From contig JALLBK010000013.1 of NCBI GenBank assembly GCA_036940085.1, positions 1-64,000 of the forward strand: 64,000 nt of DNA, written 5' to 3'. Of the stretch, positions 32,815-44,100 are shown in pieces. The translations under genes were made by a program, and so were the position numbers. Position 1 is the first letter of the stretch. Every line of letters starts with the position of its first letter. Source of the DNA: Discostella pseudostelligera (Eukaryota > Bacillariophyta > Thalassiosirophyceae > Thalassiosirales > Thalassiosiraceae). The notes beneath the pieces were generated by a model. The model had not been told where the DNA came from. It did not search any database and saw only the letters and a list, made by a program, of their open reading frames with translations.

Positions 32815-34467
32815 TCACACCAACGCCCCCGGTCCACCCAACAATCTATCCAACGTCTCTCGCTTCTTACTCCCCTTGGGTCCACCCAAATGATCCAATA
32901 AGGCATTGAGATCATAATACTTTTTAATAATTTCGGTGTCATCCTGTAGAGGCCACAATCCTCGCTGTTCCAACTCGACCTCCCATGCTTTCTTCATCGT
33001 CTCATTGTCACCCTCTTCCTTCGACTTCTTCGAGACGACATCCACCACTCCTCTCTCATGCAAATATCCATGATCTTCGAGCTTCCACTGTCCCAAATGT
33101 GGTATCAACCCCAAATGTCTTGCCCGCTTTACCAATTTGGCAATCTTACGTTGATCCTTGGCACCCAATCTCGATTGGATCCTATTCATTATTTTTCCCC
33201 CGGGGGTGGTATATCGTCGTAATAACGAGAGATTATTATGATGCAACAATCGTTTGGGGATAAGTTGAGCATGTCGACGATTGACCTTACGTGTGGGATT
33301 AAGATCCGAGGGTAAGATGTCAGCGAGTGGATCATTGGCATTGTCTTCGTATCCACCCTCATCCTTGAAGGCACGACGGTGTAATTTGGGATTGAGGTAG
33401 GCTAGATCTAAATCGGCGTCAAAGTACTGTTTGTTCGTTTGGGCTAGGAGGGTGTGATCGGGACCGGATGAGATTGTGTTGTGAGGGATTAGATCGTCGA
33501 GACCAGCATCGTCATTACTGCTGTTGCCAGAAGAAGAAGAGGAAGTACTAGTACTGGTATTTCCATCCGAAACGAGCTTGACAAAATCTTTGGGATCGAT
33601 ATTGTGCTCTTTTTGGGCGTAGGTTTTGAGCGCTTGATATTCCCGTGGAGTGAGTGGAAGTTGTTGGTTGTCTGTGGCAGTAGTGGTGGAAGAGGAAGAG
33701 GAGGAATAGTACGCTGGATCACGACCAATGGGACCCAAGGCAAGTTGCATCTCTTGGATGCGACGAGCTAGCCGTTCGTGTTCGGAATTCAATGAACCCA
33801 ATCCATCATCGACAGCATCCCCTGCTGCTGCTCCTCCCTCCCCGACGACGGAGGAAGCAGCCTCCCTCCATCTCTGTTCAAGATGTTTCATCACCTCCTC
33901 GGACTTACTTTCATCATCCAGATTTAATAATTGTTTATCCTTCATTGACAGTTCTGCAAGGGTCTTATTTGTCCATTTCCCGGTGACTGCATCCCGAATG
34001 TAAGATGGTGGGAGCTGTGCTGCAGATGAGGCCGAGGAAGATGAAGACGAGGGAGAGTTAATATTACTGCTTTCGTCATCGGTGGATAGGAAATATTGTC
34101 GTGCGTCATCATCGGCATTAAATAATTTGGCAGTGGCTTCGGCATCGGTTGTGTGGGTGTTGGAGGAAGCTGGTGCTGGTGCTGCGTCGTTTTCAGTGTT
34201 GTTCTTATTGTCATCGTTGCCCCCAGAAGAAGTAGAAGAAAAACGCACCACCAGCGAGGTGTCGAGGTGGCCGAGAATGGTGACGGAAGTTCGGCTGCTG
34301 CTTCTGCTGCAGGTAGTGGTATTCGCCGACGGCGACGGCAGCAAATGTTGATGACGCTGCTGAATATTAGAGGAAGAGATCAGCCTGCCGCCCTTGCAAC
34401 CGTTTCTCCATAGGAGGCAGCGGTGAGAAGAGGATGCGGAGGAGGCTCGAAGAAGAAGGGGAAACAT
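32815..34467 (-). CDS. Mitochondrial small-subunit ribosomal protein bS18m, extended
   Basis: Single exon, 550 residues. Residues 1-about 65 are Ser/Arg-rich with hydrophobic residues (MFPLLLRASSASSSHRCLL), like a mitochondrial presequence. The bS18 fold is near residues 395-475: RRHAQLIPKRLLHHNN, then TTPGGKIMNRIQSRLGAKDQ and RKIAKLVKRARHLGLIPHLG, matching the family's GKIxxRxxTxLxxKxQRxLAxxIKRARxLGLLP signature. Bacterial S18 is about 75 residues, so this protein carries long Ser/Asn-rich N-terminal and C-terminal additions (about 75 residues, WxLEDHGYLHERG...). The additions look hydrophilic and partly disordered. Three E2F-like elements lie upstream. Confidence 0.82.
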   Translation of the reverse strand: MFPLLLRASSASSSHRCLLWRNGCKGGRLISSSNIQQRHQHLLPSPSANTTTCSRSSSRTSVTILGHLDTSLVVRFSSTSSGGNDDNKNNTENDAAPAPASSNTHTTDAEATAKLFNADDDARQYFLSTDDESSNINSPSSSSSSASSAAQLPPSYIRDAVTGKWTNKTLAELSMKDKQLLNLDDESKSEEVMKHLEQRWREAASSVVGEGGAAAGDAVDDGLGSLNSEHERLARRIQEMQLALGPIGRDPAYYSSSSSSTTTATDNQQLPLTPREYQALKTYAQKEHNIDPKDFVKLVSDGNTSTSTSSSSSGNSSNDDAGLDDLIPHNTISSGPDHTLLAQTNKQYFDADLDLAYLNPKLHRRAFKDEGGYEDNANDPLADILPSDLNPTRKVNRRHAQLIPKRLLHHNNLSLLRRYTTPGGKIMNRIQSRLGAKDQRKIAKLVKRARHLGLIPHLGQWKLEDHGYLHERGVVDVVSKKSKEEGDNETMKKAWEVELEQRGLWPLQDDTEIIKKYYDLNALLDHLGGPKGSKKRETLDRLLGGPGALV

Positions 34468-35177
34468 TGTCCATTAATATCAATATTGGGGATAGGAGTA
34501 CTACCACCACTTCCTCTTCCTGCACAGTCGATGGCGGCGACGGCTTGTGCTCGTAGCGTGGTTTGGCTCGAGCTTCGTTGTGCGGTGGATGGACGGATGG
34601 AGGGTGGAAGAGGAAAATGGCGGGAAAATATGGCGAAAATAATGGCGGGAAGAGTTATCAGTTGTTGACTCGACTTCTAGTTTTGCCTCTCTGGCACGAC
34701 CATGTTTTGGCGGGAAGCTCAAAATAGGATTGATTTTCGTAAATATAATAATTTGTGGTAAACTTTTCTCCTTCTATCTAATATTTACTGATCTCAATAT
34801 TTTGCAACTTCTTGTAACTGGAGTACAATTTGCATAGAGCTTTAAATTACCGCCACACCACAGCTATCGTCATTTTTTTGCTTTCTCTCACACTGGAAGA
34901 TCGTTGATCGATCTCAATTAAGCGAAAGTAGCTACAGTGATATTGTATAAATATTCGCCAAATGGAGTTGAAATCATGGTCTTGAACCCAACCCTCTCGC
35001 TCGGCTGGCGGCCAATCCCAAACATCTGCAAGGCGCACTAAGCTGGAAGGCTCACTAAGCCGGATTTGGACGACCCATAACCATAATAATCACTTCCGAC
35101 ACTGTCAGTAATTCATCCTCTCCCCGGCAGTAGTAGTAGCACCGGCACCGGCAATCGGTTTTGGGCGGTCATCGGTC
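34468..35177. promoter_or_regulatory. Divergent region, bS18m / giant phytotransferrin-like gene
   Basis: AATGGCGGGAAAA at 34616-34628, AATGGCGGGAAGA at 34641-34653 and TTTTGGCGGGAA at 34705-34716 cluster on the bS18m side. Past 34740 the sequence is AT-rich. Nothing recognisable as an iron-response element was found before 35178. Confidence 0.5.
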
Positions 35178-38100
35178 ATGCTGTGTAAAAGTAGAATGAG
35201 CTCTGATCGTGGTCACGGACATCGCTCCTCCCACTCCCAACGCAGCTTGCACCAACGTCGTCCCACTACCATTCATTCTGATGCAACCTCTTTTCCAACG
35301 ATATCAACAGCAACATCAATGACAACAGCAGCAACCACATCACGACGACAACGAGGAAGAGTACATGCCCCACTCCCATCTCTTCTGCATCAGCTGGTAG
35401 TAGCACTGCCATTCTCATTATTACTCCTACCGGTATTGCTCTCTAGTGTTCTTCATAGAATTGTCGTCGAGGGAGCCGAATCGGGACAATTGTTGGGAGG
35501 ACTTTACACCCCCACCACGGATGTTTCGCACATGTAAGTGTTCCGTTGTTTAGGTCTCAAGGGTCATGGGACACCAACTTGATCATATGTTGTCTGTTGT
35601 CTTATGTCAACTTCTACCCGTTATCCTCTCCTCTCTCTCACTTCTCACTGAATTGTTATCCTCGTATTTCTCCATCCTTTGCCTACTTTTGTGTCCCTCC
35701 CCAACCTCTGACATTTATGTGTGTGCATCTCCGATATTATTAGTGTGGCATTGTCTGAACTAGTCCGTGCCATCTCCGTCGAGAATGACATCAACAACGG
35801 TACTTCCCTCTACCAAATGACAGCACTTGGGAAAATCTCCCTCGAAAGCATTGTCTACCCCGGCGACGATGCTGCATCACTCGAATTCCAAAACAATGAT
35901 TTTGGTACTGGTTTTCTCAACCCCACAACCAATGTACTGTACGATTTGTACATGCATGCCCTATGGAATAGTGACCATGGAAATAATCAAGATTCCTCCG
36001 ATGGTGAACCATTGGCACGACCATACTACCAATTCCTTGACGAGAAGGTAGATTATTATGGTCACTCCATCATCAATGCCGAATTTTCAAAAGCGTCCGG
36101 ATATGACCCCAGCTTAACCGCCGAAACCATACGTGTCATATGTTTGTGGAATGCCGCCATCCAAAGTCTCTACGATGCTGTGGAATTGTGTGCCGACGCT
36201 TCTGTGGGGGATGTCATCGATGGTAGTAGCAATGAAACAACTCCCGTCCTGGTGGAAGTAGATATCAATGATGCATCGTACATTAGTCCAGTGGATAAGG
36301 CTGCGGCATTTTGGTCTGGGGATCATATCCCCCGGGGGGATGAGAATGGCGATGGTATCCCAGAATTGGATGAGACCGATGATTTCACACTGTATTCGTG
36401 GGCTGCGCGTATTCGAACGTACTTTGCCAATCCTATCCCGGGCGAAGTGTTATTTGATGCCAATAATGAAATTCTGGCAGGTCTTCAGAATATGCAAACA
36501 TTGTTGGGATCGTGCATATCGTCCCCCTCGCCGGATATGGCGTTGAGCATGAGAATGGCCGCGGAGGATGTCTCGCGTTACATGACTGTGCCCTTGGTTC
36601 AGAGCTTGATTCATTTTGCTGCCGGAGTGGTGGTGAATGGAACGCCGACGACGGAGACGGGATCAACAGTTGCAGCAGGAACTACGACGATGGCTGCTCC
36701 TGCTACGGAGGATCCATCAAATGATAAGATTGATTGGGCCATTGTGAGTTACTTTATTACTTTTGCATCAATCGTCACGTTTGCCCCTTTTCACTGACTT
36801 CGCGTCATCTCCCAACCAACCAACTATAGCTGTATGGACTCGTAACGATCCCCCCTATTCGTGTATGCCAAGATTATAACTTTGATACTCTCTACAGCGA
36901 GCTGGTCGTTAACGCAAAGGCTGATGGCAATCTGAGTGAACAGACTTTTTACGACATGCTGCATACCCTCCATTCACGACTATTATGCCTCCGATTGTCC
37001 TGTGACATGGTGGGTACGTCAAACATCCTCTCGTCGGACAATGGTATGGATGCGGACGGGGGTGTCTGGCCGACATGCACTGACCCCACCGCCGACTTTG
37101 ACGGGTATGCTATCTCGGAAAATGTCGACCGTGACACATTCCTGGAGTATGCCAAGGTGGATTTGGATGTGCGGACCATCGTCGCCCTCGTGGAGATGGA
37201 TGCCGGAGATGCTGCCTATGATGTCTATCGCTGGGGGCGAAACATGCGGGTAGAAAGTACCAGGAATGCTGCCCTCATGGACTTGGAGTCGGAGCCAAAT
37301 CACTCTAACAACGATGTCGGTACAACATACGTATCGTTCTTTGATCAACAGTCAATGACCATTGGTGAGCACATACGCGAATCGATCATGGGAGGAGGGC
37401 TTCTTGGGCTCTATGTGGACGCAACGCCGGGGCAGCGCAAGATAATTACCGAATGGACCTTCCTCGCTATCTCGCTACAAATACACGCCCTGAACGCCAT
37501 GTACGAGGCTATTGATAGCTGCAATGCAGGGGCGCAAGAGACGACGTGGGACCGTGGCGTAGCGGCGCTGTCGGGGTGGGCCGAAGAAACAGCAGACACC
37601 GATGGGTTGTTGCTCATGGAGGTCGAACGTTTCTTTTGTCGAGCCAACGATTCATGCGATACGTACACAAGCGATTCTACGATTAATGGGCTGATGTGGG
37701 ACGCCATGACAACTGGAAAGAATGGCCTTGCCAACCTAAGTGGAGATATGAGTGGGTGCAGTATTGCCGAAACTTCGGTGGCGTCTATAAAAAAGTTGGT
37801 CCTTACAATTTTAGTAGATGCCGCTGCAACCTTTGCGGATTTGATTGCACAGGATACGACGAATGCGATTAATTTGGCGCATGGCTGTGAGTTTATCTAC
37901 ATCGCATTATGTAACTTTTATTCACCACACCCAGCCAACGCATTATGGTCTCATGCTAATTTGTTATTCAATCGTGCGCAGACGGTATCGCACTAGCATT
38001 GGCACCGCTGATGCAAACACTTGATACTAAAGCCTTCGGAATCATTAATACCAATATGGGCGTATTTGGATCGACTGCTCAACCCATGGTGGATGGAAAG

Positions 38101-41100
38101 AACGAGGTGATGGATGCGCTGATGAATTTCGTGACCGTCGCTGAAATCGATTGTTCTTTGTTGACTAGTGGACTATGTGGCGGAGGAGGAGATGGAGATG
38201 TGACTGCAGGATTGACGTTGAGTCCTAGCCTTACTCCGCCGAGTCCATCTTCTACACTACAAAGCAAGTGCGCATATGCATTCGACGGAGGCCTCCCTAG
38301 TAAAGAGGGAGATATTTCGCAGCCGCTGCTGAGTAACGCATATACTCCTACATCGAACGTCGATCACATGTAAGCTTGTATATTGCGTTTGGCTCTTTGC
38401 TTGTTTCCTTCTGCAACAAATCTCATTCTGGCGCATCAATCCTTCCAGTGTCAAGCTTACAGAACTCGTCGATCAAATTTCTAACTCAGAGACCAATTCT
38501 GATGGGCTTTTGTACTATACACAAATTAACGATGGAGTTTCTCTGCAATGCCTTATGATGGGTAATCAGTTGGCTCCCATCATTAATCCTCTGTTCGTGA
38601 TCAACACGTACGGATTATGGATCAGCTCAGCTGGTGACGGTGACCCCGATGGATACAGTAGTAAATCATTTGATGATGTATCATTTGATGATAAATCATT
38701 TGATGATATGAATGTTGTCAACTATGGAGATGCGGTTGTCACAGACTCATTTAACAAGGAGACGGGTTATATTCCTGAACTTACCGCTGAAACCATTCGT
38801 GTCTTGAATATGTTGATGGCGATGGTGACAGAGATGTACAGGGCGGGGCAAAGCTGTTTGAATGGAAGTTTGATGGATACTAATCCGGTCGATTTTGCCG
38901 CTGCGCTCTGGTTTGGAACTGCGCAAGATCCATCTTCATCCGACGGAGGTACTTTGTACGCATGGGCTCAAAGGGCTGGGACAAACTTCTCGGGGCAAAC
39001 TCTTTTGATACCTGATGCAATTGCAACCGACCTAAGTGAACTTCAACAAAGTTATGCAGATTGTGTTGCTCTTGTGGAAGAAGAGAAAGCTACGAAGGGA
39101 GTTGAGATGAGACACAAGGTTGATGATATCACACGGAAGTTGTTTGTACCCTTGGTGCAAAATTTCATCCACCATCTTGCTTCGGAGGTATGTGTTTACC
39201 GCGCCAGCGGTTGATTGCCTTGGTGTGATGCTGTGAATGAGTTGACTAATGCTTGATTTTTGGCATTTTCTTTTTGCACAATGATACAGTCAGGATTGAC
39301 AGATGTGGAGCCGACAGAGGAGAGATATTTCGTAGTTTTGTATTCGCTCGCACTACTCCCGATGATTTCTATATGCGACAAGGTTGGGTTTGATGATTTA
39401 TTCACCTCATTGATCGAAGATATTGGAAACTACGACGCTCGTAATTTTTCGATATTTATTGCGCAACTTCAGGCCCGGTACGAATGTCTTGGGATATCTT
39501 GTGAAATGATCGGCTTGCATTCAAGTGCTAGTGCTGAATGGCCAGAATGCAAAGCTACCTCCTTTGCAATCACCGGTTACTTGCCGGCCTCTGATTCATC
39601 ACGCGAGGTGAGTTTATACTCTGCATATTTATCTGTTTTAACGCAATTCGCAAGTTCCTGCGCTCAAATACTCGGATCACTTCATAGATGTGGCAAATTG
39701 ACCTTGACGTGAGCACTATTTTGACATCCATTGTCATGGAGGTACGTGACCCCAGTCTCTTTTGGGTGATGTGCGATTTGTTTGTACGAAGTCTCATCTA
39801 TCCGTCTTTCATTCCTAGGCAAATGATATTGCATTGGATATCTTCGAAAATGGCCGCAATGCAATGAGCAACGACGGCACAGGATCATACCTATCACTCA
39901 ATGATATCAGTACTCCAACTACCAACAACGCGGAGGTAAACGAGATCTACCAGAGCTTCACGTCGGGTTCGAATGGAGTTGACTACACTGTTATAACAAA
40001 GAATGCAATAATGGGCGAAGAGGCTTTCGCGTTTGCTTCAGTGTTGAAACGAAGCTCTGCTGCAAGGCTTGCTATCGCCACTATTCAGATGCACATAGTC
40101 ATTCTCAACAACATGTATGAAGCAGTGAGTTTGTGTCAAACCGCTATGTCTTCTGGAACAGTTGATGACGGAGTGGGTGTGTACTGGGATAGTGCTGTGG
40201 CAGCTGCAGTCGGCTCGACTGAGGGTAATGAGGAGGGCGGCTCCACCACCAATGGGTATCTCTTTTATCAACTTGCACAGGAGCTCTGTGGATATTTTGA
40301 CAGCTGTGATAGTGACGGCCAGTCCGTTTTGATTAATAGTCTCATGGCTGAGTTTGCGGCCGGTCAGTCGGCACTACAGAGCAGTCAATGTGACGTGGCG
40401 CTAAATTCACGATCGACAATCGAAAGACTGCTTCAGTCTATTTTGATCGACAACTTGGCATACCATGTGAAAGCAGCTTCTGATGGCGATGAACAGCATT
40501 GCTTAATGGCTCATGTTGCAGCGAATGCCCTCGTGCCACTAGTTCGCCGCGACATTGAAGCCGACGCTTCCGCGAATACAATTGAAGAGAGCGTTATGGC
40601 TACATTCAGTGAATGTAATGTGAATGATATCGAAGCCGTCTATCAAGCTCTCGATTTTTATGTGGAGTCTCAGAGCATCAATTGCACCTTGTTAAGCAGC
40701 CCCGTTTGCGATGGGACTAGTACTACTGATGATTATGTTGGATATGAAAACCCTGATGAATTTACGTCGAACACCGATGGCAACACACTTTTCAATAACG
40801 AATATCAACCAATGATGGACGTTACGAATATTGAGGGTCTGTCGTCGATATTGAGTGCTATCTGCAGTTCTAATAGTACAGATGCAGCCAGAGAAGCATA
40901 TTCGAACGATGCAACTGCTGGAATTACGATTGAATCGATGAGTTTGCTTGCCAAGTACGCCATGGCTGACGAACTTCAACTCAATCAGTACATTTATGCC
41001 CTCCAAGACGGTGTGGATATAACCGACGGGTCTCTGCTGTTCGATAACAAACCGGCCAGTGAATATGCGAACACCATCACGAGTGATGCGCTTGATATAA

Positions 41101-44100
41101 GCCCAGCCCTCGGTTGTCGATCTATGAAGGTGCATAATATATGGATGTGGATCGTACACAAGTGTAAGTCAAATTACTTTGTGATTATCGAACTCTCTCT
41201 TTCCCTTTTTTAACGTTGGATTCTTGTGCCATGCATGCAGTAAATTCAATGATATTTACTTGCAAGTCTGCTGACAGTACTCAAATGGGGCTCATTGACG
41301 AGGTAAGAGTGTTGCTCGAATTCATCAAATTTGATAGATACATATGGGTAGTGGTTGATGACTCAATTCCATTGAACGAAAACTCCGCAGGCAGCAGCAT
41401 TGTGGGATGGAGGTCTACTGTATGACATGGCGGAAGAGCTCGGGCCAAAATTTGGACACAGCCAGGACGGGGGGATGACTTACTTGAATCGCAAGATAGT
41501 AGACCGTTTGGTGAAAGCGCGTGATATAATTTCCAACACAACTAACACTTGCAGCGCAGCAGATGTTCATGACTTGCGGATCATTGTGAGAGAAACCATA
41601 TCATATATGACGGCCGTATTGATCCAAAGTCTTGTTGATTCGATGATAATTGGTGAGAGAAGTCTCGAATGAATTTTTCATCAATTTTGTGTTCCTTATT
41701 AATTCGTCGTTTTCCTTCAGAGTATGATACCGTCGAGGAAGAACAGCAAGCAGTCGAACTGATGGCCTTCGCGACACTTCCACGCATCAAAACTTGTGGG
41801 CACGAAGCAGCGTATGAGACTCTTCAAGCAGACTTGATAATAAACAAATACAATACCGACATGCTTGCCAATATAACGGCCAGCCTTCAGAGTCGCTACA
41901 ACTGTCTCGGCTTGACATGTGACGATGTCGGACGCCACACTCAGGACAACATGTCCCCTGAATGCGCTGTAAATCTTAATATTGCAGGATATTCCCCAGT
42001 GGATGCCCAAAAAACCAACATGGTACGTTTTTTCTGTGCGTCCGTATGAATCAATGCAGATTGTCGTCAACTTAGCATCTAATCACGTTGCGGTTGCAGC
42101 TTGCCAGGGTTGACCTCGACGCTGTGGCGATCCATCAAATGATGAGCATTGAAAAGTACGACATTGCAAAGCGAATTTACCTTGAAGGACACAACTATTA
42201 TGATTATGACAGCGCGGACAGATATAATTTTGTCAGTCTCTTCAATTTTACTCAAAACCAAACAATCGACTATTCCGACTTTCCAATGTACCAGTTATAC
42301 TCTGAATATTACGGAACCAACGATTTCATCCATGAGATGATAATGCAGATCTTGGAGCAAACAGGTTCGTTTGCTGACATGCCAGCGACCCAGCGTGACT
42401 TGGCACTTGACGTCGCCATTTCGAACATGTTGTCATACATGGCTGCTTTGGAGGCACTCTACGATTCGGCTAACATGTGTGATGCCGTAGACGGAGGGGC
42501 AGTTGCATTAAATGCGTTTGACGGCGCCGTCGGTTTACTGGTAGGCTCTGTTGAAGGCCCAGAGAAGGGGGGGAGTCAAAATCAGGAGGGACAAATGTTT
42601 TACAGTATCGCTGGGAAAAGTTGTGTTTACAATGATTGTGTGGGGAATGAAATCAACGAACAACTATTTCAAGCCTTGACCGATGGCCAGAGCTTCATTT
42701 TGGAAAGAGACTGCGAATCTGCGACGAAATCAGTGGAAAACATCAATGCACTTCTGAAGGTGCCGTTGGTGCAGTCTCTCATTTACTTTTCCGACGAAAC
42801 TACATACGAAGTTGCGGATAATGTTGCAGCTGGGTATGTCGCTACAATGGCTGTGATTCCCATCATCTATGAAACCGATCCTTCCTCTGCGACAGCAATT
42901 GAAACAGCGATGAAATTGGATGATCCATCATGGACGCTTGCAAGTAAAGAATTGGAGGTGCGCAGTGCACTGCAAGTCTTCCTTTCCAGCCAGGCATCGG
43001 GCATCAATTGCGCTCTCGTAACAACATCTGGGAAACTTTGTGGGACTGTTGAAACAGCATATGATCCAGATGAGCCAATGCCAATATCCGATGGATTATA
43101 TGTCTCGACAAATTATGTCGGCGACAGATCTGCAATTGCACTTGATGTGAAAGAAATTCAATCCTTCTTGAGTCAGAACAACGCTGATGAGGCCAACCGA
43201 GTTTACACCTATGGTGAGTTCATGAGGAATTTGTTTTTTCTTTTGCAATTCATTTACGCTCAGCTTTGTTGCTGCTGAAATTGCCACCCTATCGTAGGTC
43301 TCAATTCAGAAATCCATAGCGGAAACGGATCACCTACGGGGAAATTGCGTTCCGTTGCTCGTTTCAGTACGGATTCGAACAGCACGATGAAGAGTGATCC
43401 GACTTACAACATCTTTATTCACGGGCTCTCTGATGAAAACCATGAGTTCATGGGAAGACCAGCGACCTTATATGCAGATTCTTTTGTTTCGAACCTGTTG
43501 AATGCAAACATGCGGGAAGCATCAAACGCCATGGTTGCGATCACAATTTGGATGCAGGTAGCTCATAGTCTGCACGCTTCTTACCGGGCTTGTCAGCAGT
43601 CGTCTTTATCTGTGGATAGAAACCTACAAAATAGCCAAGATCCTTCGTTATTTATTGATGAGGCAGCCGCCTATTGGATTGGCGACAACCAAGACACGGG
43701 GAGTTCATCTGACGGCCACCTATTGTACGCCCTCACTGAGTTTGTAGGAGATAAGTTCGAGGATATTCCCTCGGGATCTGAATCGGAGATCAACATGCAA
43801 ATCATTGACCTGTTCAACAAGGCAAAAAATCACCTCGCAATTTCCAGAGGTTGCATGGCCGGTGAAGATTCTCATTTGACGCTCATGAGTTTTATTGACG
43901 AGCTCATTCCATTGATGATTATCCCCCTGTTGCGTTGCCTGCTGTATTATTTGCGTGAGAATGATCTAGTGCTGGTGAGGGTGTACGCAATTGCCGCGCT
44001 TCCTCTTTTCTCGACATGCTCTCCTGCAACCTACAATGAATTGAAGGATCAATTGATCAACCACGAAGCCATCGGAGTGAACAAAGGATACATTTATTCG

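Noticed and set aside
35546..35743. Open frames in the first intron of the giant gene
   Set aside because: Intronic by the repeated lobe structure; the same intron position recurs in lobe B2.
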